This document shows, one piece after another, positions 1 to 11,012 of a stretch of DNA of 64,000 nt (the stretch's first letter is position 1; each line of letters opens with the position of its first letter). The notes below the pieces were generated by a model. That model saw only the letters and a program-made list of their open reading frames with translations. It was not told the origin of the DNA and did not search any database. A program made the translations under genes and the position numbers. Source of the DNA: Gelatoporia subvermispora B (lineage: Eukaryota; Basidiomycota; Agaricomycetes; Polyporales; Gelatoporiaceae); the NCBI GenBank assembly GCA_000320605.2, contig KB445795.1:1115867-1179866 (forward strand). The letters run 5' to 3'.

Positions 1-836
1 TGGGAGGCTGGAATGGTTGAAGCAGTTAAAGCGAAGCTTCCAAGAGTTAAAGTGACGAAATACTCACGAGGAAGACAGAGGTGCTATAGGTCGGGCACTA
101 ATGACGGCTGCTAGAAGAACTGCGGTATAGATTTTGGCGAAATGCATCGTGGCAAGGATTCAAAATGAAGAGTATGCTACCAGGGGATGTCCGACTCGAA
201 TGAAAATGAAAAAGAATGTCAGTGAACAAACTAACAAAAACGAGCACCCGGCTCGCTGACTTGCAGGAAAGGTCAAGTGAGGGCCAAGTATACCAGAGCC
301 CTCCATTTATACGTAGGGCCTGTGCAAGCCTCCCTCAGAATGGATCACAACTCAGACAGCCAGCGGTACAGTTTTGCGCATAAATCGACTATGCGATTGT
401 TGGACTGGTGACAATTGACATCCAACAAAACGCAGCCCGTCGCGCGAAGACAGGATGTGCATTGGGCGCTGGCAGATTCTCGCGCACGTGATCCCATGTC
501 GAGAGCGAGCTCTGCAGCTTGTGACTGCGCCTCAATGCTGCTGTCGAAGGGGGACGCCATCAGTTTCAAAGTTTCAAATGAAGTCGAGAATGCGCTGTAT
601 CTGAACAGCCTCACCTCGAAGGCCACTGAATCGCTAGGCAGAAACGACAGCGAGCGCATCCCTAGGCCGCTTCAATTTACTTCAGACATTGAAAACACTC
701 ACCCACGCTGAGGACGGACAGAAGTACGCATCAGCGAGCGCCCACAGCCTCCGCCAACGTACCTGTGACATCCATACGTATCAGTCGCTCAGAGGTCACA
801 CAAAATCAGGCATGTTCAGGAGAGTGGCACAACTGT
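1..836. other. left-edge region without a recognised gene
   Basis: Apart from the doubtful small frame at 345-659, I see no conserved protein, tRNA or repeat here. It lies downstream of the uL3m gene, which ends at 837, so it may hold that gene's 3' end and sequence belonging to a gene beyond the window. Confidence 0.5.
345..659 (-). CDS. small unassigned ORF (doubtful)
   Basis: An uninterrupted 104-codon frame with a real ATG at 657-659 and a second in-frame ATG at about 560. The part after the second ATG has four cysteines in a short span (CTSC...C...C) and a hydrophilic N-terminal half. I recognise no family. It could be the first exon of a gene running left, a small protein, or chance. 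The opposite strand is also open over much of it, which weakens the call. Confidence 0.2.
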   Translation of the reverse strand: MRSLSFLPSDSVAFEVRLFRYSAFSTSFETLKLMASPFDSSIEAQSQAAELALDMGSRARESASAQCTSCLRATGCVLLDVNCHQSNNRIVDLCAKLYRWLSEL

Positions 837-2005
837 CTATTCTCTGGGAAGGAAAGGACTCCTGCGGAGCGTAGGGGCCGCGATGATTGGTGGGAGTGTC
901 TTCGCCAGCTCCTTCGTACCCGCAGGAAACGGCAGACTGTCCAGGCCCTTGGGGAGAATTTTTTCGAAGAGGCCCTTTGCATAGTTATGCTGAGCGGCGT
1001 CCGTCACCTTCTTCTTGGCGTCCCGAACCATCACCTGCGCGTCGTCTATGCCAGGTACACAGCCGCGCACGAAGACGAGGTCGAGGGCACTGTCCACACG
1101 AACAACGGCGAGGTTCTGAGTTGTTATCCGCTTGCCACCCATACGACCAGCCATCTTCTTTCCGGGCCACACACGGCCGGGGTCCTGAGCACAGTCAAGT
1201 AAGCGAATGCTAGGAGTGCAAGTGACGGATAACGTACCTGGTGAGCACCAGTAGCACCAGCCGAACGATGCGAGACGGAAACACCGTGACTCGCGCGCAA
1301 ACCCTTGAAGTTCCACCTCTTCATGACACCCTGGTATCCTTTACCGATCCTAAAGAGGGTGAGCGAGAGCCAGAGGTTGGCAGAAGCCGAGGTCACTCAC
1401 GAGTTCGCAATAACATCCACGTATTGTCCCGGAACAAAGTGAATTGCTGATAATGTCGTGCCTGAAGACAATGAGATGGTAGTGTCAGCTGTGTCTCTAA
1501 CAAGAATGAACATGAAAACACTGACCAACGGGCACATGTGCGTCCGGTGTTACCGGGAACTCCTTAACAACACGCTTGGGAGGGACGCCAGCTTTCTTGA
1601 AGTGCCCGAGCATAGGCTTCGTCGTCGTCTTCTCTGGCCGGTCGGATGCAGCAACCTGCACTGCGTGGTACTCTGAGCCGTCATCCCGTACGGTCTTGAC
1701 GTTCGCAGTAACTTGGCAATTCTCGAGCTAAGATGCATTGTTTGAGGTGCATGCGGCATATCAATGAGAAGATAGGCCCATACCTGCAGCACTGTCACAG
1801 GATATCGTGCACCGTGGTCATCCCACATCGCTGTCATTCCACGCTTGCGAGCAATAAGGCCGGTTCGGACAGAGTTTGCAGTCCATTGCGAGTCAACAGG
1901 AGCCTCCTTAGTCGCCGCTGCCGCTGCACGGGCTGCAGCTGTCGTGCGTATTGTTCTACATTGTAATGGCGAGAGCCGGTGCTGGAGAGACCAGAGCCTG
2001 AGCAT
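837..2005 (-). CDS. MRPL9: mitochondrial large-subunit ribosomal protein uL3m
   Basis: uL3 family protein of the mitochondrial 54S subunit, which helps organise the peptidyl-transferase region of the large subunit. The ATG is at 2003-2005. Exon 1 encodes a basic, alanine-rich, presequence-like N-terminus and ends CTGCAG before a GTATGG donor near 1784. Later exons carry the uL3 signatures [21 protein letters not shown] (in two parts), HRSAGATG and [17 protein letters not shown], then QNLAVVRVD, in the order known from bacterial L3. The stop is at 837-839. At least three introns are present, one between [11 protein letters not shown] and DPGRVW. It is divergent from RRN6 with about 165 bp between the start codons. 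The family assignment is firm; exact exon ends are not. Confidence 0.88.
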
Positions 2006-2170
2006 GGTCGAGTGATAGGCCGCACTCGAAGCTTGAACGCGATGAGCGTCTCCCGAAATTTAGACGAGGCGCGCAAGACCTGCGCGCCTGGCCAGACTTC
2101 TGCCACCCCTTTCCTTCCCGTGCACCGCGACCTGCGGCTGGCTTTCCTCGACTTCCGCTGAACAAATGGA
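2006..2170. promoter_or_regulatory. bidirectional promoter interval MRPL9/RRN6
   Basis: The 165 bp between two divergent start codons must hold the 5' ends and core promoters of both genes. I see no clear TATA box. Confidence 0.45.
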
Positions 2171-5100
2171 ATGGATGCATGGCCTGCAGATCATAGAAAG
2201 CGAGATGGAAGATATCAAGAGTATAAAACGAAAGGGAAAAACAAGGCCGACGCGAGCGCGTCTGCATGGGCCTACCCTCTTGCTCAGCTCGGATCCCTGA
2301 GCGCGGCGACTCTGCGTAGCGAGAAGGACCGCTTTGAGTGGTCCTTCCTCGCAGGAAATACACTTGGTACGCCATGACGTTTCCCGCATAGTATCTACTG
2401 TACTCAAATCCACCAGAACGGAGACTTGTCCAAAGAGGGCGATCTAAAGTAGTCTTTCCGGGATTTCCGGGAGCGCGTCCAGTACCCGCGCAGGACACAG
2501 GGGTCAACATTTCGCAGCGCGCAGACCAAGGCGTAAGGACTTGCGATCAATACACTTTCGCATATATACTCACACGTTCCCTCCAGGCACACTTCCTTCG
2601 GACAGTCTACCCGGATGTGGATATCGGTGCAGAGCTGATCAGGGAGGAAATTGTAGGCCATGTTCGCGAAGAGCGGGAACGTCGAAGACATGATCCTTAT
2701 ATGGGGAACATGGTTCAGGTATTTCACTGCGGTAGAACACGCCAAGAAACGACATATATAGGCTCTCCGACGGGGCAACGAAATAATGAACTGAGTATGT
2801 CCATATGTAGTTCATCGCCCTCGGCATCCATTCACATTACTGTTCTAGACATATCATCCGTGTTGTTTTCGAAACAGAAGAACACAACTTTAAAACCATG
2901 CATAACACCCGTACACAGTTTCGAGACTCCAATTCAACAAATTATAGCTTCCAGTGCGATAAATGAGGCTGATGAACCAGTTCATGGTGTGTTTATAATT
3001 GTTCACATCGAGGTACGTCTTACATATGCTAATGGCCCCATGCGCGCGCAGGAACCGTACTTGGCGTCAGGACCTATACCTCCACCAGCTTTCACGAGGT
3101 TCAACCTTCGCCTCTAAGACGAGGTTCTACGGGCCCTCGCGTCACAGTCCAACAGTTGGCATGTTTTCGACGCTCAGATGTTGGAGACCGCCACATCGTG
3201 GACATGCTCCTTCCTCCTTCTGGAGAGCAAACGGCTATTATTGTCAACGATATCGGCTCTGTCTATGCGAGCAACATCTTCCAAGGCAGTAAGCTCCCGT
3301 ACGGTGGAACTTTATGATTGCTTGAAACAATTATGCTGACATTCGACCCAGTCAGCTCGTATTCTCAAGGACATCGATCCATGACGATGGTCCTGACAGA
3401 ACCTGGAGATTGAGTGAGGGAGCTGGTACGGGCAGTTGCCTGTTGTTGCACTCAGACTTTACCCATCTTCTCGACTTCAGGGTGAGTCAAGGAAGGGATG
3501 GTTGGGACACTTTACTAATGTATGTGACCAGTCACAAAACAGCGCCCTTGATATCTTCCAGGTCTCTCGTCCAGGAGAATCATTGACCTCTGTGAAGAGC
3601 CTACCGGACAAACACCTGCTATGCTTATCAACGACGCGAGAATTACTGTGGTTAGACGTTCGTCAACCAGGACGGCCACTCCTCGGAGTGTGCCACAACC
3701 GAGGATTCGACCGAAGTCTCACTTTGGAGACTCGCCAGGTCGCAGGGGGTACGTTGTACTACTCGTGAGAGTGGGATTCAATGCTGACAACACTGTGTGA
3801 AGTCTCACTGACGTTCTTGGCATCTCATCGCAATAGTCTTGTGACTGTTTATGATGTCTCACCTCTAAGTGGGCACGCTCTTGGCGTGAACACGATGCCA
3901 TACGCCTTGCCTCCGGCGCAGATCCCTGACGGACACAATCTTGGACGGACATTTGTACAAGATCCACCCTTCGCGAGCAGCAAAGACATCTCGTTATTCC
4001 AACTATCAGAATCTAGTGGTCTCCACGTCCTGAACATGAGACTGGTGGAAGATGAACCCAGCAGTCTGGTTGGGGGAGACGCTGCTGACATACAACAAAC
4101 CTCAGAGGCGTGTGTATCCGAAGAGCAGACAAAGTGTTCGCCCATGGACTTTGGGCCTCTTGATATGCGAGACAACGCTGAAGTAGATCTCAGATCAGCT
4201 TATGATGGTCAGACTTCATACTCGCCTGCCTTTACCATCTGACGACCGTTACTTGTAGTTATCTTCATATCGGAGCCGAAGACCGAAACTGGTGATTCAA
4301 CGTACGACGCATTAGACAAGATGCCGTACTTCTGGCAAGAAGTTGACGCACCTGTTGAGCATATGCTGACGACGTAATGCTCCAGACTCGAAACCCTGAC
4401 TTGTCGCTGACAATTTCGCAACAGTTACGATATCGCCTTTCGAAGTGGTCCTGAACCTACAGGCCCCAACAGAAGCGATCTATTGACACAGAGTGTCCTA
4501 AATTCTGTCCGTGGCCATCGTGCTATGGTCGGAGGCCGCATTCCTCTTCCACAGGTCATCCGAGGAGCACCGTGGCATCTGGATATCACACCCTCCTTGC
4601 ATCGGTTCGATGAAGACATTCACAAAGAGCCCGCCGACATCGAGGATGCCCTTCGTCGTTATGACTTGTCTTCAGACACCGACCGGTCATCACAGTCTCG
4701 GCAAATGGAGTCAGCGGCTCGGGAACAACTTGCATTAGACCTCTTTCTATCCAAGGATGTCTTTTCTTCGCATCAGTTATTGAAACCCACGGATCCCGAC
4801 CTCGATAATGAGTTTGAAACCATGTCACGAGCTGCACAGGCGATGTCATTGGACGAGTCAGAGCCCCCACCAGTCCGTTTCGGATTCCTGCGGCCCATTA
4901 ACAGGACATCTTCCAATAACTACAGTAACACAGAAACCGAAAACGACCTACAGGCTACTCGCGGTGACAAGCTCGGGACGCCACTCGGTGTACGATTACT
5001 GCTGAACGAATGGGAAGTTGGGGCTGATTCTCGCGAGTACACCTACATCGATCCGTATGGCTCTACCTCAACTCCTTCCCAAATTCTCCGCCGAAATGTC

Positions 5101-5445
5101 AAGGCTCGTCAACAGACATATGGACCCGAAGCGAAAGCGTCTGCTATCGACTCCAACCAGCCTCCTCGCATCAAGCCTTCGATTGGTGTGGCACCGCCGG
5201 TCATTGCAGCTACCCAACCCTCTGTTCTTGAACGTCCGAGTCCCCCTCGACCGCTGCGTACCAGTGGGCCTAACGGCAGTCCACGCCCGCGCATGGAAAT
5301 TGGTAGCCAACGCCCTCGAGAATCCGGGTTCGCCGCGGTGTCTCAAGAGTTCATGGCAAGCACTCAAGTATTACCTGGCCCACACGGTGGCAGGCCGTCC
5401 ATGATGAAGAAGAAGCCGGCCAGGAAGAGAGTCGGTGGCTTCTGA
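2171..5445 (+). CDS. RRN6: RNA polymerase I core-factor subunit Rrn6/TAF1C-like
   Basis: Subunit of the Pol I core factor/SL1 that binds the rDNA promoter in the nucleolus. The chosen start (2171) gives an N-terminus with YPLAQLGSLS, typical of fungal Rrn6. Exon 2 (about 2420-2719) contains LRTVYPDVDIGAELIREE. Exon 3 (about 2850-3011) contains VHSFETPIQQII and joins exon 4 (from 3051), TVLGVRTYTSTSFHEV, the usual start of the beta-propeller. Further propeller exons include HLLCLSTTRELLWLDVR. A short exon (KMPYFWQEVDAPVEHMLTT) joins at an intron near 4376-4428 to the long last exon, which has GVRLLLNEWEVG and YTYIDPYGS. The C-terminus is basic and ends KKKPARKRVGGF, typical of the family. The identification rests on these motifs; several internal exon ends are approximate. 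Confidence 0.85.
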
Positions 5446-5682
5446 GAACATTCATATCCGCATCCACTACGCTTCACATCAGCAGTCTCTCAGCTTGTAT
5501 TTCCACACGTTATCGCAGGTTGCTGGAGCCCAGAAATTCAAACGCTCGCGAAAACCTGTATGGACGTGTTGGAACATGTAAAATTAGCGTAGATCACGAT
5601 GGAATGCTATTGCTACTAGGAGTCACGACGCAGATACGAGGAATGGTGAATGTCGAACAGAGCCCACAGCCGAGAAGAGCCC

Positions 5683-7043
5683 TCATGTCGCTCTGTTGCT
5701 AGGACGCTTGGATGATCGAAGGAGTTCCTCCATCTCAGGAGGCTCGGAGTCTTCCCTCAGCTCGGAAGCGGAACGCTTGCCGCTGCTTTTGAGCACCCGA
5801 CGCTGTAGCTCCTCAAGGGTTGCCTGTGCTGCAGCCTCGGGACTGGTGTTCAGGAGGGCGAGTTCCCGTTCGTTAGCGATGATGGTCGCATGTGATATCT
5901 TTCTGGAGAGACTCGCGAGGGGGATCCTGACGAGAATGGTTTCATCGGCTGAGTTCTCCAGCTGACCGACAGTGAAGACGATTTCACCAGCGGTGGTCAC
6001 GTTCTCCCCGAACAGCTGTGATCAACATGTCAGACACACAACCTCCACTAAAGCTGTAATTGTACTTACCTCGTAGGACGCTGTCACCGAGGCCTTGGTG
6101 CGGTAACATAATTGGGGATTATCGGGGCGAGGCAGCCCAAAATAGACACATCGAGTATACTCCTTGTTTTGCGTAGACCTGAGGTAGTACGTGCTATCTG
6201 TATCAACCCCATATACCGTGCCAGCCTTAACGGGGTGCATCTCGCCCATGCTGTCCCGATACTTGTAATTCTGAAGGTCCTCCACCTTTATCGGAACCAC
6301 CCGTCCGCGCTGCCAGCGCTCCAACAAGACTTTAATCACCTGCTTCATGTCGCCATGCTTGACATCCAAGATGAGGCCCTGATGGACCTTGAGAGCATCA
6401 CTAAGCAGCGTCACGACTGCCTCGCGGGCTGCGGGGTATGTGTTCTGAACCTCCACTACGAGATTTGTATTAACGATGGTGCTCGTCTTGCCTGGCACAC
6501 CCGTGGGCATGATTGCAAACGATTCATCTGGCTGCTTGACGCCGCCATTCGAGAGAAGAATGTCTGTAGAGCCCATTGGTAGTAGGGCTGCTTCGCTATC
6601 TTGACGTTCGGCATCGATAAATTACGAGTCCACGATTCGCGATAACGAGTTATGTACCATGTCGAGGTACTTGACAATCAACGTAGATCCATCATAGTAT
6701 ATGCTGGGCATGGTTCAGTACAGCTTTGGCAATCTTATTGGGACGCTTACCGGCCTTGATGCCATAGGTCCCATAGCCTGTCCACCACAACCGATTCAAT
6801 ATCACCAGGGGTGGCTTTGCCTTCCCCAATGGCCTGCAATGTCTTGAAGTCTGATGCATCTAGGTTGAGTATTGCGGCGTGCCGGGATGCAAGGGCGTCT
6901 TCGAGAGGCTGTAGGACAAGTTGTACGAGCTCAGTGGGATCAGTCGAACTTGCCTCGCCTTGGAGCATCTTCAGCATCCAGGCTGATGATCCGGCTGATA
7001 TGGTCGTCAGTGCTTCGTATGAGCTGTAAGCTACTGTAGCCAA
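5683..7043 (-). CDS. conserved-looking protein of unknown function
   Basis: A spliced gene of roughly 400 codons that I do not recognise. Exon 1 reads YSSYEALTTISAGSSAWM and continues through QPLEDALASRHAAILNLD. A middle exon (about 6070-6590) includes DESFAIMPTGVPGKTST and QGLILDVKHGDMKQVIKVLL. After an intron near 6008-6068, the last exon has GEIVFTVGQLENSADETIL and an acidic/basic C-terminus. The frame at 7041-7043 opens at TTG and no ATG lies between it and the upstream stop. Translation therefore starts at an internal ATG (first at about 6977) or in an unfound 5' exon. It converges on RRN6, with 237 bp between the stops, and is divergent from the carrier gene. No signal peptide or membrane span is evident. 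Confidence 0.6.
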
Positions 7044-7363
7044 GACGCTTAGATGCGTTCGTTGCGAGAAGCGTTCGACAGTGTTTTGCGGGAAATTTTT
7101 AACGATTTTGATTTAGAAGGAGCATGGCATACACGCTTGTGCACGCCTGTCCAGGAGGAAGAGCGCTCGCACATCCCTGCGCGGCGTCAGACGGCGTCCG
7201 AAGTGCTCTCGCCTTGTGGCGTGAAATTCTGCTGCACCAAGCTCTCACTGAGCCCACCTCTCCACTTCATCTCAACTTCTGCAACGTACGATCTGAGAAC
7301 TTGCGACTACTCATCGTGCGAACGCACGTTTCTGGACTGTTACGAGGCCGGTGACAGCGTCCT
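7044..7363. other. divergent intergenic region
   Basis: About 320 bp between the unknown gene (-) and the mitochondrial carrier (+). It should contain both promoters and possibly a 5' exon of the left gene. Open frames here match nothing I know. Confidence 0.4.
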
Positions 7364-8915
7364 ATGAGTGGGGAAAGGTAGAACTCGACTCACTCTCCGC
7401 TCTCCGCGCCATGTATGAAAGCCGACGAGTAACCCAGGCCTTTCGACTATCTGTTTGACCCAGATGCCCGCAATGAATATCTCCGAAGTCTGTATCCCCC
7501 GTTCTTCGCTGTCCTACTATGGTGTTCACTGAGATGCACTGCAGGAAACAAAGCGGTCGTGTGTGCACTGTCCGCCAGCTACATATCGACTTTTGCGGGA
7601 TACCCTGTGAGTCTTACACATCCCCATTTGACCATCATTCTGATTCTGATACTCGTATAGCTGGATTCAATCAAATCTAGGCTGCAGACGACAAGGACGC
7701 CCATCACGATCTCCAAACTTGCGCTCCTGGTGTACCGAGAGGAGGGCCTGATAGGGTTTTATCGCGGGATATGGATCCCGTTGATGACAATCTCGTTCGT
7801 CCGTACGTTACCATTTGATGCAGCTTGCAGGGCTTCCGCAATGATATTGTATACCAGGTGCCGCCTCCTTCACCATCTATACTCGCACCAAGGAGTACTT
7901 TCGGGATCACAATATGCTGATGCGCAACAACATACTGCACGTAGCTTCTACGGGAGGCATCAGGTGAGGTGAAGCAATCTATGTGCGCATTTGTTCGCTC
8001 ACTCGCTATATCAGTGGGGCCTTGTCAGGATCTCTCATCTCGTTATTCAGTGCTCGTGAGTCTTCCTCTTGCACGCTACGCAGAGACGGTACCTGACTCT
8101 CCGTAGCATTTGAGCTTGTGAAGGTATGCAAGCCGCACGTCTTCCGGAATAACTGTTCATTAGGTAGCTCAGGTTCGGCGACAACTGGAATACTCCATAG
8201 CAGCAAGTAAAGGTGTGCGGATAGTGAAAGCGCCGAACACGCTCAACGCCGTGCGTGACATCTTCAGGACCAATGGACTACTGGGCCTGTATACAGGCTT
8301 CCGCCTGCATTTCGGTGAATGACGCAATACCCGCCTCTCAGTGAAATCGTGGCTGAATGATATAGTTCGAGATACCTTGGGCACTTCCTTGTATTTCCTA
8401 GAATACGACGGCCTGCGCTATCTTATGGGTAGAGACCAGCTTGGCGAGCAAGGCGCTACACCACCATGGCTGCCTTTGCCTGAGTCATTGATCCCGTTCA
8501 TGTGCGGTTCCCTCGCCGGAGTAAGTTCTTGGGCACTTATCTATCCACTCGATGTGTACGTGTTCATCTAATGTGTACAATCTCCTATAAACTCACGGCT
8601 GTATTCAGGGTCAAGACGAAAGTCCAGCAGCGTGCGCTAGCGGGAGAGCCCAAGAGAGGTGTTCTGGAAACCCTCCGCCGCCTAATTCGAGGTCAGCCGC
8701 CATATACAAGTTGTTATTCTAACTGCTCATCCGGATCCCTGATAGGGCCTGATCCAAACTCACCAAGACCGCTCTTGAAGGGTCTCACAAGGCTGTACCG
8801 TGGGCTCGGTGTGAGCGCGTTGCGCAGTGTCACGACTCACGGCTTGCTTTGGACTATCTTTGACCTCACTGCTGGTTATATCGACCAGTTACCCCCATCC
8901 AAAAGGACATCGTAG
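7364..8915 (+). CDS. mitochondrial carrier family (SLC25) protein
   Basis: Inner-membrane solute carrier with the tripartite repeat. The three P-x-[DE]-x-x-[KR] signatures are visible: PLDSIKSRLQ (about 7660), PFELVKVRRQLE (split by an intron near 8110-8162) and PLDVVKTKVQQ (split near 8555-8610). Each is followed by the second-half motif, for example GLIGFYRGIW, GLLGLYTGF and LTRLYRGLGVSALRS. The start is inferred from splicing: a 14-bp first exon (7364-7377), acceptor at 7437, an exon to about 7488, then acceptor at 7542, giving the protein start MSGERPFDYLFDPDARN. There are about eight exons. The substrate cannot be told from sequence alone. tRNA-Phe follows on the same strand. Confidence 0.85.
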
Positions 8916-9101
8916 ACATCAATGTAATGAATTTGTAGAACCAGTCCAGTAGTAATCGCATGTCGCAATGCCATTCCGACAAGAAAAGTAGAGGTACTGG
9001 GAGGACTCCGTGGACCCGCGCGTTGCCAGTCATGACAAGATTTGTCCCTTGGCGTTTGTGCCATGGCGTTCTATATATGATCTATGACAGTATCTCACAT
9101 T

Positions 9102-9174
9102 GCCGGGATAGCTCAGCTGGGAGAGCAACAGACTGAAGTTCTGGAGGTCGCGTGTTCAATCCACGCTCCTGGCA
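9102..9174 (+). tRNA. tRNA-Phe (GAA)
   Basis: 73 nt folding as a standard cloverleaf. The acceptor stem GCCGGGA pairs with TCCTGGC (one G-T wobble) and leaves discriminator A. The D-arm is AGCTCAGCTGGGAGAGC, the anticodon arm is CAGACTGAAGTTCTG with GAA in the loop, and the T-arm loop is TTCAATC. It is close to the yeast tRNA-Phe layout. It has no intron and no encoded CCA. The A box and B box (GTTCAATCC) for Pol III are intact. Confidence 0.95.
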
Positions 9175-9550
9175 TTGGTTTTTCTTTTAGCTCTGCCTTG
9201 AGCTTCTGGATCACAGATGGCCAGTCACGCGTTGCGTATACTTACATCGTCTGAGTCGAACTTTGATTTTTGCGTGTGATGATCGCTTGTGATTTCGACC
9301 AAGTTGACCTAGGATAGGAAAGAAAATAACATTCTTCAGCCCTGAACTTCCGGTACAGTACGTGTACAGACGAATGTGGTACATTAACAGCTGGACGGGA
9401 CGAGAATCACAACATAGCAAACAAATGTATCGGGAAAAATCTCATAACAGCGCGAAACATAACATGATACATACTGTAGAGCGGGGCTTGATAGCAGTGG
9501 CAGAAGAGAGCGAACGATGACTAGGGATGCGTGCTTCCGAGGAGCACCAA
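9175..9550. other. intergenic, downstream of tRNA-Phe
   Basis: Short T-runs (TTTTTCTTTT at about 9178-9188) just after the tRNA would serve as a Pol III terminator. I see nothing else recognisable before the BUB2 stop codon. Confidence 0.45.
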
Positions 9551-10854
9551 TCAGTGCTGCTGCACTGCATACGGATGGCGAACCAGTTCGTCATATAGGT
9601 CTGTGGGCAAGTCCCGGACAAGTGTGACCGCGATTCCAATGACAGGTAGCGCTTCGAGCGGCGGAAAAGTGCGTAGCAGTCGCATCGGACTGTGTAACAG
9701 CAGAATGAGCATGCTGCAACTGACATGGAGGAAAGGGTCCCAGAGTGTGATACCTACCTGGCAGAACTCATGACTTCGTCCCGCATCAGCAGCAGCTGCG
9801 CAATTACGCATAGGACGTTCAAGTGAACACCGAATGCCAGAAGAAAATCCCACAGCTGGAGAACCTGATCCAGAGGTGGTGTACATGCACACAATGTCAA
9901 GATAGCTGGTACACAACGTGAGCGACGGCACTGCATAGACAGAAATATCACGTACATGGGAAGGCGTAGATTTCTGCCGACAGGTTCTTAGAGCGTAAGT
10001 GCGAGTACAGCTCTGCATCCACGATCTTCAGACATCGATCCAGGAGCTTCACCAATATAAGCTCCAGTCCGTGTGGAAGCCAAGCGTGTTCCTCACCTTC
10101 AGCCCTCGGTGCACCCCTTCGAGGGTAGGCTGTACGTATAGGGGACAGGACTCTTCGATGAATTTTGCGAAACAAAAGAATGCTTCGAGTTCGGACGGCA
10201 TAGTATATAGGAACGGTGCGGCAAGGACGTTCATGCCCTGCACGTAGGTAAACCCGAGTTGGTTCGCCTCCTGTCGATCTGCACACGTAGCATATAAGAT
10301 CAACTAAGCTTACTCTCATGGCACTTGACCAAATTGCCCCTTACCGTGATTACGCCACACGAACGCGTCCAGCAAACGAACCAACATATCCTCACGCACG
10401 CGTTCCTTGAAGCCACGATCTGTGGCTAATGTCCTGCAGTGTTTTGAGACTAAGCCGTCAGACAAAGTAGGGACGAATGCAGTTTGGCAAGCACCTGAAT
10501 GTATCATTCCTGATCTTCTCCCGTACCTCGCATGGGCCTCTAGCCACATATTCAAGGAAGGTGTCCGCAGAGATGTTCTGGACGCGTAGCAGGATCTTCC
10601 AGATTCGCGGTCGTAGGGTAGGGTCCTTCAAACATCGTTCCTTGGTTACATTGAGATGATCGTGATGAGACACAACATACCACCGTCGACGGTATCCCCT
10701 CGATCAGGATGAGTCGCCTGAGCTTCTTGATCGCATCTTCAACATCCGATTTTGAGCGAGACTTGGAGGATGACTTGAATTGGTTCAGGATCTTATTAAA
10801 CGAGCGAGCAGTTACGGCCGCCGAGTCTGATGACGAGGAGGACGAGGAGGACAT
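9551..10854 (-). CDS. BUB2: Bub2/Cdc16-type TBC-domain Rab/Tem1 GAP
   Basis: TBC-domain GTPase-activating protein of the Bub2/Cdc16 group, which acts with Bfa1/Byr4 at the spindle pole body to restrain the mitotic-exit GTPase. The ATG is at 10852-10854. The N-terminus is a poly-serine run (MSSSSSSSS) before LRRLILIEGIPS. The TBC catalytic arginine motif IxxDxxR is present (EKIRNDTFR) and the glutamine motif is YVQGMNVLAAPFLY. These are followed by CPLYVQPTLEGVHRGLK, DRCLKIVDAELYSHL and PPLDQVLQLWDFLLAFGVHLN, in Bub2 order. The end, RLLRTFPPLEALPVIG, matches the family C-terminus. About six introns interrupt it. Both catalytic finger residues are kept, so an active GAP is expected. Confidence 0.85.
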
Positions 10855-11012
10855 GAGAGGGGCATTGATTGTACGTCAGAATGGGCGAGACGTCCAAACC
10901 AGGCCGGCTGTGCAGCACGCTGCATGCTTCCTTCCGCACCAGCACCGTGACAGGCGGCGGCAACTGAGCTCCAGCATTACAAGCGCAGTATCTCGACATA
11001 TTCCAGCAGAAC
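10855..11012. promoter_or_regulatory. bidirectional promoter interval BUB2/adaptin
   Basis: 158 bp between two divergent ATGs. No TATA box is obvious, and the poly-serine codons of BUB2 abut it. Confidence 0.4.

Noticed and set aside
1956..2510. 184-codon minus-strand frame
   Set aside because: It covers the uL3m start and RRN6 exons 1-2 on the other strand and has no family likeness.
6112..6582. 156-codon plus-strand frame
   Set aside because: Antisense to the middle exon of the unknown gene, which splices in frame on the minus strand.
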